NCBI GenBank assembly: GCA_002946415.1
Contig: NJPS01000013.1
Location: 496,001 to 560,000 of the forward strand
Direction: 5' to 3'
DNA: 64,000 nt
Source of the DNA: Rutstroemia sp. NJR-2017a BVV2
Taxonomy: Eukaryota > Ascomycota > Leotiomycetes > Helotiales > Rutstroemiaceae
Position numbers and translations under genes: made by a program
The notes under the pieces: model-generated
Told to the model about the DNA's origin: nothing
Databases searched by the model: none
What the model saw: only the letters and a program-made list of their open reading frames with translations
Part shown: piece after piece, positions 1 through 9,801 of the stretch
Layout: every line of letters starts with the position of its first letter
Position numbering within the stretch: position 1 is the first letter of the stretch

Positions 1-393
1 TTGTCCTTACCTTACCTTACCGTCATTACCTTTACCTTGCCTTGCCTTGCCTCGCCTTGCTGTATGTATGTACTCCACACTCTACCATCATTTGTGAAAC
101 CGTGAAACCTTCGAAATCTTTCCTTATTCCTTTTTCCTCACTGATGTTCCCTTCTCCCTTCTCCGGCCCGGCACTTGAGGGAGATCATTCATTTATTTTC
201 GTCCAGGATAGCCCTTCGATCCCTGCCCAGCGAACTCCCAACCCAACCAGGCCAACCCAACTGATCTCATCTCATCTCCCCCAAGTTGATTTCATCCGAC
301 GATCATCTCATCACACAATCCATTCTGGATTAGTACTGACTCCAGAGTACTCGTCTTGCTTAAACTTGCCCTGTACTTTGTAAAATACCAATC

Positions 394-447
394 GCACAAC
401 TTAAGTACGCACAACTTAAGTACGCACAACTTAAGTACGCACAACTT
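394..447. repeat. 15-bp tandem repeat, about 3.6 copies
   Basis: The unit gcacaacttaagtac is repeated exactly at 394-408, 409-423 and 424-438, followed by a partial copy gcacaactt at 439-447. The unit contains the palindrome cttaag. The three full copies are identical, so expansion looks recent. Confidence 0.95.
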
Positions 448-3065
448 CCCCTCTACATGTAAGTTACGGTGGGAATGAAAATCGCGTCGCGAATGGCGCT
501 AAACACCAACAATACAATTGGTTTGCGCAATATTGTACTGTACAGAAGTGCGTACCGCAGCAGGATTCTTAATTCTCCTAATCTGTACGCGGAGAGAGAA
601 AGGGTGGCTCAAAGGTCCCGTATTTGTAACACCAATACCATCGAGGAATGGTAGTAAAGAGGGACGGGCAATCAGCTAACCTAACCCAACAAGCTGTTGC
701 TCATCTCTTTCGCCTGTCGCGCCTGTGTTGGCTCGCCCTTCACTCCTTCACTCGTCGCATCGGGCCCAATAGCGCGGGATGGAAGTGGGCGGCCATGACA
801 TTAAGGATAACATCGATCCGTATTCGAACTAATGGCTGTCACTTTTCACGCTGAAAAAAAAAAAGGGAAATGGGAAATGGGAGTCCTGATCGTGATAGGA
901 AATGGAATAGCAGGACTAGGTAGTGAGATAGCGCCGAGAAATATCGGGAATCCACTCAATATTTGATAGAATACTTTGTAGATATCCGCTTCCGCACCAT
1001 AGTACAAGTAGTAAGTAAGTTAACTATCACCGAACCATACCAGCTGAGTGGGGGAAACATTCAAACTTGTCCTGCTACTTTGATGCCGAGTACCTCTGGC
1101 ACAGTCTACATCTACGGCCTTGATATTGAGTTGCGTTGGGTTGCTTCCCGACGAATCACAGCACCACTTCACTTGACCTGTCCTGCAATGTAGAGATCGA
1201 CACTTGGATGCTCGGGAGTGTCAGGTCATCAGCGCCCATCACATTCTTTTGGACTTGGGATATGCATTAGCAGGCCCAGGGTCGGTCGACGCCACAAAAA
1301 TTACAGGGTTGGGCTGTTCGGAAGGAAATCCGAGAAAGTAGAGTGTACTGAAGAGCGAGCGAGCACATCGAAATAAGAAACCCTTTTTTCTACCGTCGTA
1401 CGGTTAGCTAGCTGGGTATTTTTCATTTTTTCTCACGACGGGTAAGTTTCTGTCCTTCGTCCCGGAATTTCGCAAAAAGCAATTCTTCCCCTGGGCCGCA
1501 CCGCAAGATGATGCATTTTTGGACTTTGCCTATTGTATGGTAGTTCGTTCATGCTGTTCAACCATGGATAGGAGGGAGCGAACTACGAGTGACAGCCAGA
1601 GCCATCCGTCGGTCGGTCGGTCGGAGGGAGCCACAGATTAACGCATCGTATTCACCGCTGCAGTGGAATGGAATCGCCCATCCTTTTTCTTCCAGCACGC
1701 TCGTGGTAGTAGTACTATACCGCCGTGCCGTACCGTAGTGTGTGAAAATAAGGGAGCGGCTTGGCTAGGGTGTACTGTATGAATCGTACTTGCATCTTGC
1801 ATGATCCCCATATCTAGCCGGAGCTGGGTTAGTTAGCTAGAGAGGCAGCTGGCAAGTATGGACGTGGTAGAGCTGTCATCGATTTGTTGGAGAACAGCGA
1901 ATGTACTTCCCAGAGAAAGGATGCGAATGTGGGAATACGCAAGTAATACCAGCGCAGCGCAACACGTTCTCTTCCCTCTTCTTACTTGCGATGTTCCATG
2001 GATGACCCAGCCGGAGCAGTCGTCTGGCACTGGCTGGTATCTATCATACTGTGCTGTGTGTAATCTAATCACCCAAAGCGCAATCGTTCGTTCGTTCGTC
2101 CGTCTTCGCCATTTGGTCATCTGAGCTATGAATAGAAACCAACCACCGAATTTCACAAAAGCTAACTACCTACCTTATGCCGGTAGCTATTTTGACAGAA
2201 ACCAAAATCTGCTGAACGAACGAAACGAAACGAACTGACTAAATCATGCGGAGATTTGCTGCTACACTTTTGGCCTACCAAAGAAGCTCGAAGTGGATGT
2301 GCTGACATGGTTCTGTGTGCTTGACATTTGCGTCGTCGTAATTGGACAGGAGGAGAGAAATCTATTTGGTCGTGGCTGTGCGAGATTATCCCTCGTCAGC
2401 TGCTTTTCCAGCAAGGGGCTGGAGAGGGATGCCTGAGGCGCAAACCAGTCATAGGACGGTATACGACGTACTTAGTAGAAATGGGAGATTCGATGGCTGC
2501 TTTAAGCCATCTATTGGCTTGTCCTTACATAAAAGTCAAATCCCCCTTCATCTGCGTCGCCTATTCTCCAACCCGAAAAAGCCTCGGAATCTTTCTAGAA
2601 TCTTACGGAGGAAGAACAAAGCTTTCTATGAATATACTCCTTCCCAGCCGTCGGGGATAATAAAAATCCATCTTACTGTGGTTGCTTTCCGGCTATGTAA
2701 ATGGTAGTACAATCCTGCATCTTCTCTCTACTGTACAGTATGAATTATGAATCCGAAATAGCTGGGCTGGATGCTTAAAAGAGGCAACAGTCCACTTTCG
2801 GTACTTGCAATTGTCGGGATCCGTCACACCAGCCGAAGGGCCTCCCTCCCTGCTGGATTGCAGATCATATGGAGATCGCTGCAGCAAAGGTACCCATCAA
2901 GGTTATTGCGAAGTAGTTGTTGTTCCCTCATGGGGGTGCGAGGTGCGAGGCGGACGGCGGGCAAAGGGGATTCGCCAACACTATGCGTATGGGGATATCA
3001 TCGTCAGCTTCGCGTCTTTCTCTTTCTATATGCGAACCAACACGAGCGGGATCATATCATTGCTG

Positions 3066-3130
3066 ATTTCCATTCCCATTTCCATATCCATTTCCATTTC
3101 CACATCCCCTTCCCCTTCCCCTTCCTTCCA
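3066..3130. repeat. TTCCAT/TTCCCC pyrimidine microsatellite
   Basis: An imperfect hexanucleotide run of ttccat and ttcccc units makes one strand almost pure pyrimidine. Confidence 0.85.
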
Positions 3131-3240
3131 TATGCTGTGGCTTCAATAGTCTGGAGAGCTAGAAAGCGAGAGCGAAAGCTTTGACGTGTAGGGAAATTTC
3201 CCAACATTTGCTTCGCTCGCTCGCACGTCTTTTCTCCTTA

Positions 3241-3280
3241 CCTCACCTCGCCTCACCTCGCCTCACCTCACCTCACCTCA
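3241..3280. repeat. CCTCA/CCTCG pentanucleotide repeat
   Basis: About eight consecutive five-base units of cctca or cctcg are read directly in the sequence. Confidence 0.9.
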
Positions 3281-4424
3281 TCATTATTACCTCAATCCTC
3301 AAGTCCGCTCGTCCCCCACGCCATTGCGCAAGCAGCATAAAAAATCCGTGTAGTACACGATTTCCTCGGATATCAACATCACCGTCCTACTTCTGTGCCA
3401 CATCATGCAAGGTCCCATTCGCATCATTACCGACGGCCGGAACTCTCTCTTTATTTGCTTGTACGAGGCCAGATAAATGTTGCAGTCACCGTATTCCATT
3501 CCATTCCATTCCATCCCATCCCAGCAAATAAAATTCCCTTGTCCTACCGTCCCGGTACGCTCATGCAATGCGATGGGATGGGATAGCAGCCCGTTTCGGT
3601 TTGCGGCACCGAATCACAACGCCGGCTTTGCCTGCTTCACAAATACCGTTGGCAAAAGTAAATATGGCGCAGAGGATATAGGTAAGTAAGCATGCACTGG
3701 GTAAGCTTGATATCCATCCATCCAATGAATCGGACAAGAGTGAACTTTCCCAAAAGTGTTCGTCCCGCCCGCTCGCCACTGAAAAAGGCATGCTGAATTG
3801 ATCTATGCTTCCTTCGTGTATCATGCGGTGTGGTTATCCTCTACTCAGCGCTGTAAACCTCTCGCCCACAAAACAAACAAATGAGCAAACCCTCAGACCC
3901 AAATCACGATTCACAACTCAGCCAGTAAAGCCACCGAAAGGTAAACTCCGCACATTGGTTCTAGCCCCCAGGTTCTTCCCATATTGAAAGGCTACGTGCA
4001 TGCACATACCTTCATGCTAATTCTCCTCGGTTTCGGTATAACCCGCTTTTTTCTTTTGATTTCCTTTCTAGTATGTATTTCTTTTTTTTTTATCTTGGCC
4101 GCCAAGATGGGCCGCAAGTTCAGCTGTGTTGGGGAACAGGTGCCCTTGCATCCCTTGTGCAACGCGAGGAACTTCCACCCACGGCTTCGGGTTTGTGTGA
4201 CCCTCTTGGTGACTCTGATTATTGGGTAACGTAAGGTAAGGTCAGGTTGGGTGAGGTTGGCAGCTTATTGCTGTGTGTGTATGATGGTCGTATGTCGATG
4301 CAGGAAGCCGGCCGGCCGAGCCTGGGCTTATGTTCTTTCTTACTTCTCGGTTCCTGGAACTCGGGTTGGCTTGGGTTGGTTGGATGGTTGTTGTGAACTT
4401 ATCTTATCATATTCTTCTCTGTAT

Positions 4425-4480
4425 TCTTGTTCTCGTTCTCGTTCTCGTTCTCGTGTTAGCTGTTAGCTGTTAGCTGTTAC
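4425..4480. repeat. Adjacent TTCTCG and TTAGCTG microsatellites
   Basis: Four to five hexamers of ttctcg run directly into about three heptamers of ttagctg, so two different simple repeats abut. Confidence 0.9.
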
Positions 4481-6142
4481 TATTTCCGCCCGCTTTTCCT
4501 TCTTCTTCTCACGATGCATGACAGCTCCTCGCCGTACACTACGCCTTCGAGTTCCAACCAACAAACAAACAAAAGCGAGTAAGCCCAACGCACTTCGATC
4601 ATCCGTGTACGCTGTCGCCCACGTGTGGATCGAGAGATAGGTGTCCCTTTTCGGCGCAGTAAGCATTACACGCCACGTGGAAACGAACAAATGGGGACGA
4701 GTTGGGGACGGGATCATGGGGCGTGAGCCGTCTTTGATCGCATTCGCGAATTATCCAATGAAGGGTTCGAGTTTTTCCGTGCTGACTGATTGATATGGGA
4801 GTAGGGCTGAACTTATGTTCTGGAAAGAGGACGGCGAGTGAAGTCGCAATACATGTTGTGCATGGAATATTTGTTAGGGTTTTCGCCAACGCGTGCCTTG
4901 TTCCAACAGAGCGGAGTGTATGTACGTCTTGACTTATCACGAGGCCGGTGAGAAATTCATCTGCTAGCCGGCGTAAGCGCGCTGATTGCTAGAGCGTTGA
5001 AGGTGATCTTACTTCTTATCTTTGTTGGGTTTATAAGCGGATTATTGTTCTATATATCTCTAGGTGAGGAGGCATCACTAGACATATGTCCCGCCGCCGG
5101 GAACGTATATCACAATCCGAAATGTTCTGGAAGGGAATATGATCTTAGGAGTGTATAAAAGTCTCGGATCCAACTTCATCCATATGTCTTATATACCGCT
5201 GTACTTTGAATTTACACATGCTTCCCATCGTGAAGACTGCGTTCCCTAGATGAGGATGAGTGGACTGATATAGTATTTAAGAGGACACTCCCGATAGATA
5301 TGTTTCTATGGCTTTTTACTTTGTATTTGCCGTGTATCTTTGTGCAAAGTGATCCAAAAAGGTTTATGCCTTCTTTAATGTGTCTCCTTTTCTCCAAACT
5401 TCAACACCTTTGTGTTCATTTGAATTGAAGAGCAACGCCGAACACTCTTCCTGCATGCCTAGAATTCCGCACTCATCCACCCCAGGCTATCAGTGTGTAC
5501 CAAACTAATAAATCAATGAATGTTGCAGACAATAAGACATTTGATCTACAAAGGTGCGATCTAGCACGCACCAAAGTATCCTGTCGAGTGAGGAAACCAC
5601 CCAACGGCTTGGCTTTCCTCACGGCATAGATCACAGTCGAATTGCGATGGCCCATATCTATAAACGCATGGAGATAAACTGTGAAGACCTTCGGAGTATC
5701 CATAAGCCGAGAAGTAGAAGCGCGAAATGGTTACTCGTCGGATTGATGTACATGAAAATATTTGTGCGGATGAAATGAGGTGGTCATCATGGCTTTGATA
5801 GGAGTTCAGTTGTCGGAGAAGTTGGCAAGCAATCTCAACAGGTTCTCGTACTATCAGTGAAGTCTCTTGGGGCACTCAGTAGGCAGTCATCTGTCATCTG
5901 TGCTGGCTCCTTCTCAAATAGGAATATATGATATCGTTCTTTCCATGTCCCACAACTTCATGTCCACGACGATATCTCGTCATTTCTCCCGGTCGTCAAA
6001 CTTTCCAACACTACAAAAACAAACATCATTCATTAGCAGTCTTTGATTAGAATTATAGAGGTTTCTCAGTCTTGAATATTGCATTTGCTCATCATTAACT
6101 ACTTATCCACTCCCTCTAACTCACTCAAGTTCTTCTGCCATC

Positions 6143-8349
6143 ATGGAGCAACGTCGAATTCGAAAACGGGTGCAATATGCCTCGGATTCGTCAATCAACT
6201 CAACGCTGATATTCGATACGTCTGAGTCCGACCTCTCTTCCGACCATGAGCTAAGACGACGGAATCTCATTAGTTTTCATTGGCAAGTAGCGGATGCTAC
6301 GCGCCCTTCGACGGGCCTTGTCTCTTTCTCATTAGACTATCATACTCAAACCTCCCCTACATCATGTGAGTGCGCAAATATCATATCTTTGACCAGCATG
6401 CAACTGCTAACAGCTGTTGAAAGCGGTATCCGATGGCTCCGAGTTCTCTGATAGCTCTTCTGTTTCAACGAACGACTCAGGGCTGGGTTGCGCCCTAGCA
6501 GCTTGTTTGGAGGCGATGATTCTCCTGGACGGGTCTGAAGATACGTCCGGACAGCCGAAGAAGCAAAATCCACAAGGCTTATCTTTTGCAAAACATGCGT
6601 GTCCACATCTTAACGAGGTCTTCAGTATGTGGCGTACTGATCTGCAGGTTTACCGCGCATCTGCCCCGTCACCGCCGTGTATATCGGATCGACAGTGTCC
6701 TCAGAATGGCGAGAGACCTCCCGAGATTGTAGAGTACTGGCAACATACGGCAGACACAGAATACGTTGCGGAATTAAACCCTGAGGACTTCACGTTGACA
6801 GACAGCGATGAGGCCGAAAGAGGTCGAACATCCACACCCAATACTGAAGTCGATGATGCAACGGACATTACAAGCCGTAATTCAAGTAGCCAAGAAGACC
6901 GCGGTCGCTGTCGCCGTAGGAGAGAATCATCAGACTGTACAACTTCGTCGTCGTTGTCGTCGTCGTCAGAAACAGCAGCTCGAAGGAGAAAGAAGAAAGG
7001 TAAATATCGAAGAGAGAGGACAGGATCCTCAGATGATGAGGAGCATTGGACGAGAAAGACATACCTTTTTACTGTTCCCAAGAAACGTGATGCTACAGAA
7101 ACTCGGCAGAAGTACATCGACAAACTTCTAGCTGGTCGATTTGACGGCACGCATGAGGAGCAGGTGCGCATAAATCGGATTCTCGACCAGATGGAGAATC
7201 CGGAGATTTCCGACCCGTCTGACGATTTTCTGAGCGACTTGTCAGAGAACGCGGGTGATATGATTGTACCATTTAGGTGCAAACTTCCTATTTCAGAGAA
7301 CAAGACTGGAGATAGGTTTGTGGGAGATCCAGGTCCAGCCCCACGAAGTCCTGTTTCTGAAAGGGTGCGAAGTTTATCTGTTGGGCAGTTGCATGATGAG
7401 GTAGAAACGTGCGTATGGCGGGGATCGGAAGCGTTAACCAAGCTATGGCTATGGGGGGTGTCTGAATCCGAGGATGGTGATGTGCTTGTCGACAGCGATG
7501 CACTTTTATACGATGAGGACGCTGATATCGAGACCAAAATCACAGACGTGGATGATGACGCCGTTGCGATGTCTGCTCAAGACGTAGCTCAAAAAGCCCT
7601 TGCCTTATTGGAGTTAACACCATGTCTTCCTATAGTCGCCGATGAGGCCCAAAATGCGCAGCAACAAGACATACAGCATCCAGAAGATATACAGCACCCA
7701 GAAGACATACAGCACCCAGGAGACATACAGCACCCAGAAAAGGAAGTCATACCCTATACTCCCATGTCTAGACGGCAAAAGAGCTACGATTGCATCGTAA
7801 ACACCGTGCAGGTTCCCACTCCAGGAATCAACGTCTGGATGGATTGTCTCCCTGACCAAAAACTGCTCTTGGAGACAGTATTCTCGGACTTACACGGACT
7901 CTCACGTTTCCATTGTAAACCAATAGCCCATGACCCCATTCGTGCATACATTCAATCCACCACCCGACCTACAATGCACATCCGTATCAACGGCGAGAAG
8001 CGCACCTCCCAAGTACAAGATACGTCCGAGGACTATGCTGTTGTTCGAAAGCTCGCTGAAACAACAGGTCGTGAACGATGGTGGGAGTTTTGTATTGAGG
8101 ATATTCATTGTGCTGTTTGTGATAAGTTGATTAAGGATCAGCGGCGCAGGGACCGTGTAAGTTGTTTTCATCGTTGGAGTCCCCTGTCGTGGACAGTGGA
8201 ATCGGAATGCAATGGAACGGAGCTAATGAGAGATGCAGAATCGCATGACGAGATTGTGTAGTAGGACGAAAGGGACGATTAAGAGGCTGCATCAGCATTG
8301 TATGGACTCGTCCTGCCATGTTGTTTGTACGCATCATCGTCGGGTATGA
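6143..8349 (+). CDS. Hypothetical serine- and acid-rich nuclear-type protein
   Basis: I do not recognise this family. Exon 1 starts at ATG 6143 and ends at 6365. A 58-nt intron (6366-6423, GTGAGT...AAG with a gctaac branch site) joins it in frame to the long second exon. The protein is about 688 residues. It is dense in Ser, Asp and Glu, with a poly-serine tract and a basic RRRKKKGKYRRER block around residues 180-195 that could be a nuclear signal. A six-residue unit, EDIQHP, is repeated four times near 7672-7740. I end the gene at 8349 by using a second intron (8157-8238, GTAAGT, branch ctaat, CAG). Unspliced, the frame stops at 8261. The spliced tail is rich in Cys and His and starts with a CAVC pair. 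Function unknown. Confidence 0.6.
7672..7743 (+). repeat. In-frame EDIQHP tandem repeat
   Basis: An 18-bp unit reading gaagacatacagcaccca, with small variants, is repeated four times inside the coding frame. It encodes EDIQHP, EDIQHP, EDIQHP and GDIQHP, led by a partial copy (QQDIQHP). Confidence 0.9.
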
Positions 8350-8519
8350 GCTCCGTTCCAAATTTTATGCGCTTTGAGTCGTCTCTTTCTTGTTCTCCCA
8401 CATTTCTGAAGTGGATATACTGACCCAAACAACAGAGCCATCAGGTCTTCCAAAGGCTCAGACTCACCACCACACAATCCATTAAATACATCACCCTTAC
8501 CACCTCCTACGCCACATGC

Positions 8520-8903
8520 ATGGACCCAGATATCCTCGTTGCAGCAACCAATGTTCTCAAAGCCTATGTTAGGAAACTGGAAGGGTTAGAAATCTGCCTT
8601 CACTCAGAAAGCCAAGAAAGAAGGGAATACGCAATGTGTGCTAGGATTTCGAGACAAGAGAGCAGGAGGTTCATATGTGCATTTTTGGAACTGGAGAAGC
8701 TGATGCTACCAAGAGGAAGACTGAGAATTCGGGGGTTGGAGGGACATGAGGAGTTGGAGGAGATGTGGAGAGGAGTGAGGAGGGGGTGGTGGGTTGGCTG
8801 TGAAGGCATATATAGAGCTGGAGGAGAAAGAAAAGAGAGAGAGAGGAGAAGAGCAAGAAAAAGGAAGGATGCAAGTGGAGATGGAAACTCTGGTGAGTGG
8901 TGA
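8520..8903 (+). CDS. Doubtful small basic protein
   Basis: An ATG-started frame of 127 residues lies downstream of the preceding gene on the same strand. The first 85 residues look plausibly helical (LEKLMLPRGRLRIRGLEG). The end is a purine-only low-complexity stretch rich in Arg, Lys and Glu. A GTGAGT donor at 8894 might splice the end differently, and a neighbouring frame stays open to 9039. I recognise no domain and see no strong support for translation. Confidence 0.3.
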   Translation: MDPDILVAATNVLKAYVRKLEGLEICLHSESQERREYAMCARISRQESRRFICAFLELEKLMLPRGRLRIRGLEGHEELEEMWRGVRRGWWVGCEGIYRAGGERKERERRRARKRKDASGDGNSGEW

Positions 8904-9801
8904 CATGGGCAGAGCAGAGCGATGCGAAGAAGTTTTGGGGATGTTCGCATTGTGTATGTTTGCATTGCGTATCCTGAAAATTTGGGTACAAACTGTGGTT
9001 GTGAGTACAGGCACCAAAAACTTGGAAAGAGTTCTTTGAACTTACAGCACGGTTTTATGATTCTGGTTCCTTGTATAAAAGTAGTACCATAGCGTAGCGT
9101 AGTATCATCAACTTCCTGACAATATTTGTATGACCTGGAAAGAAGCAATCCTCTGCGTAATATAGTTTGATATTTATCTGGAATATTAAGTTAGATACAA
9201 AATAGCTAGTTTATATTTAATAGATAAAATCATTATAGTTCTCAATAACTAACTATATAATAGTGTAATTATAGTATAAAATAAAAGTATTTCGAAACTT
9301 CTTTTAATATATTCTGGTATTTCTATTTCGGTATATACAGAGAGATATTGTAACGGGGTTGAACCCATGCTGTACGCTAGGTGGTCGGCTTATTGTTTTC
9401 CGTTCAGATGTTCCACCTATATATATCTAGCAGTAGTCTAGATACTTACAATATTCATTCTTTTTTTCTCTACTTACTCTTACTTCTGAAAGGTAGCGCT
9501 TGTGGTGTTGTTTACCGTGCACGTTGACGGCACATCTGTACTCCTTTACACTACGAGAATATAGATTTAACAGTTATTTCCAGAAGGCTCCCTTTAGAGA
9601 GATTGATTAGAAGTGAAAAAATCTCACTTCCACTATATATCGCTACCAAATAGTACGTTCGTCAGGATAAAGTAGTAAAGAGGAAGCTGGTCTGTATTGG
9701 AACTATCTAAGCTACTCTATAAGTATCTTATATACTAGCAATAGCGTCGGTACCATACTACCATCCTCTAGTAACTATATATACTGTATCAATATTATAA
9801 T
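8904..9801. other. AT-rich gene-free stretch with possible LTR remnant
   Basis: From about 9160 the sequence becomes strongly AT-rich, with many TA and TAT steps and no open frame of note. This is the look of repeat-induced point mutation on an old transposon. At 9349 a TGTAACGGGG start is followed by a GC-richer block to about 9570. That resembles the 5' end of fungal Gypsy-type LTRs, but I found no matching second LTR or target duplication. Confidence 0.45.

Larger units (their letters stand above)
1..6142. other. Gene-poor, microsatellite-rich stretch
   Basis: I see no supportable protein gene in these six kilobases on either strand. Open frames are short, mostly lack a good ATG, and match no family I recognise. 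The stretch is unusually rich in short direct repeats: CCTTA/CCTTG at the left edge, a 15-mer array near 394, GGTC runs near 1612, GTTC near 2085, TTCCAT and CCTCA runs near 3066-3280, and TTCTCG/TTAGCTG near 4425. It may be a long upstream region or a non-coding transcript locus. That is inference. Confidence 0.5.

Noticed and set aside
42..383. 113-codon frame at the left edge
   Set aside because: It is Pro/Ser-rich from pyrimidine repeats, has no domain, and its start lies inside a CCTTG microsatellite.
6701..7543. Long minus-strand open frame opposite the first gene
   Set aside because: It mirrors the Ser/Asp-rich plus-strand exon, and its poly-Ser stretches are shadows of the acidic codons. 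The plus frame has a clean intron and start.
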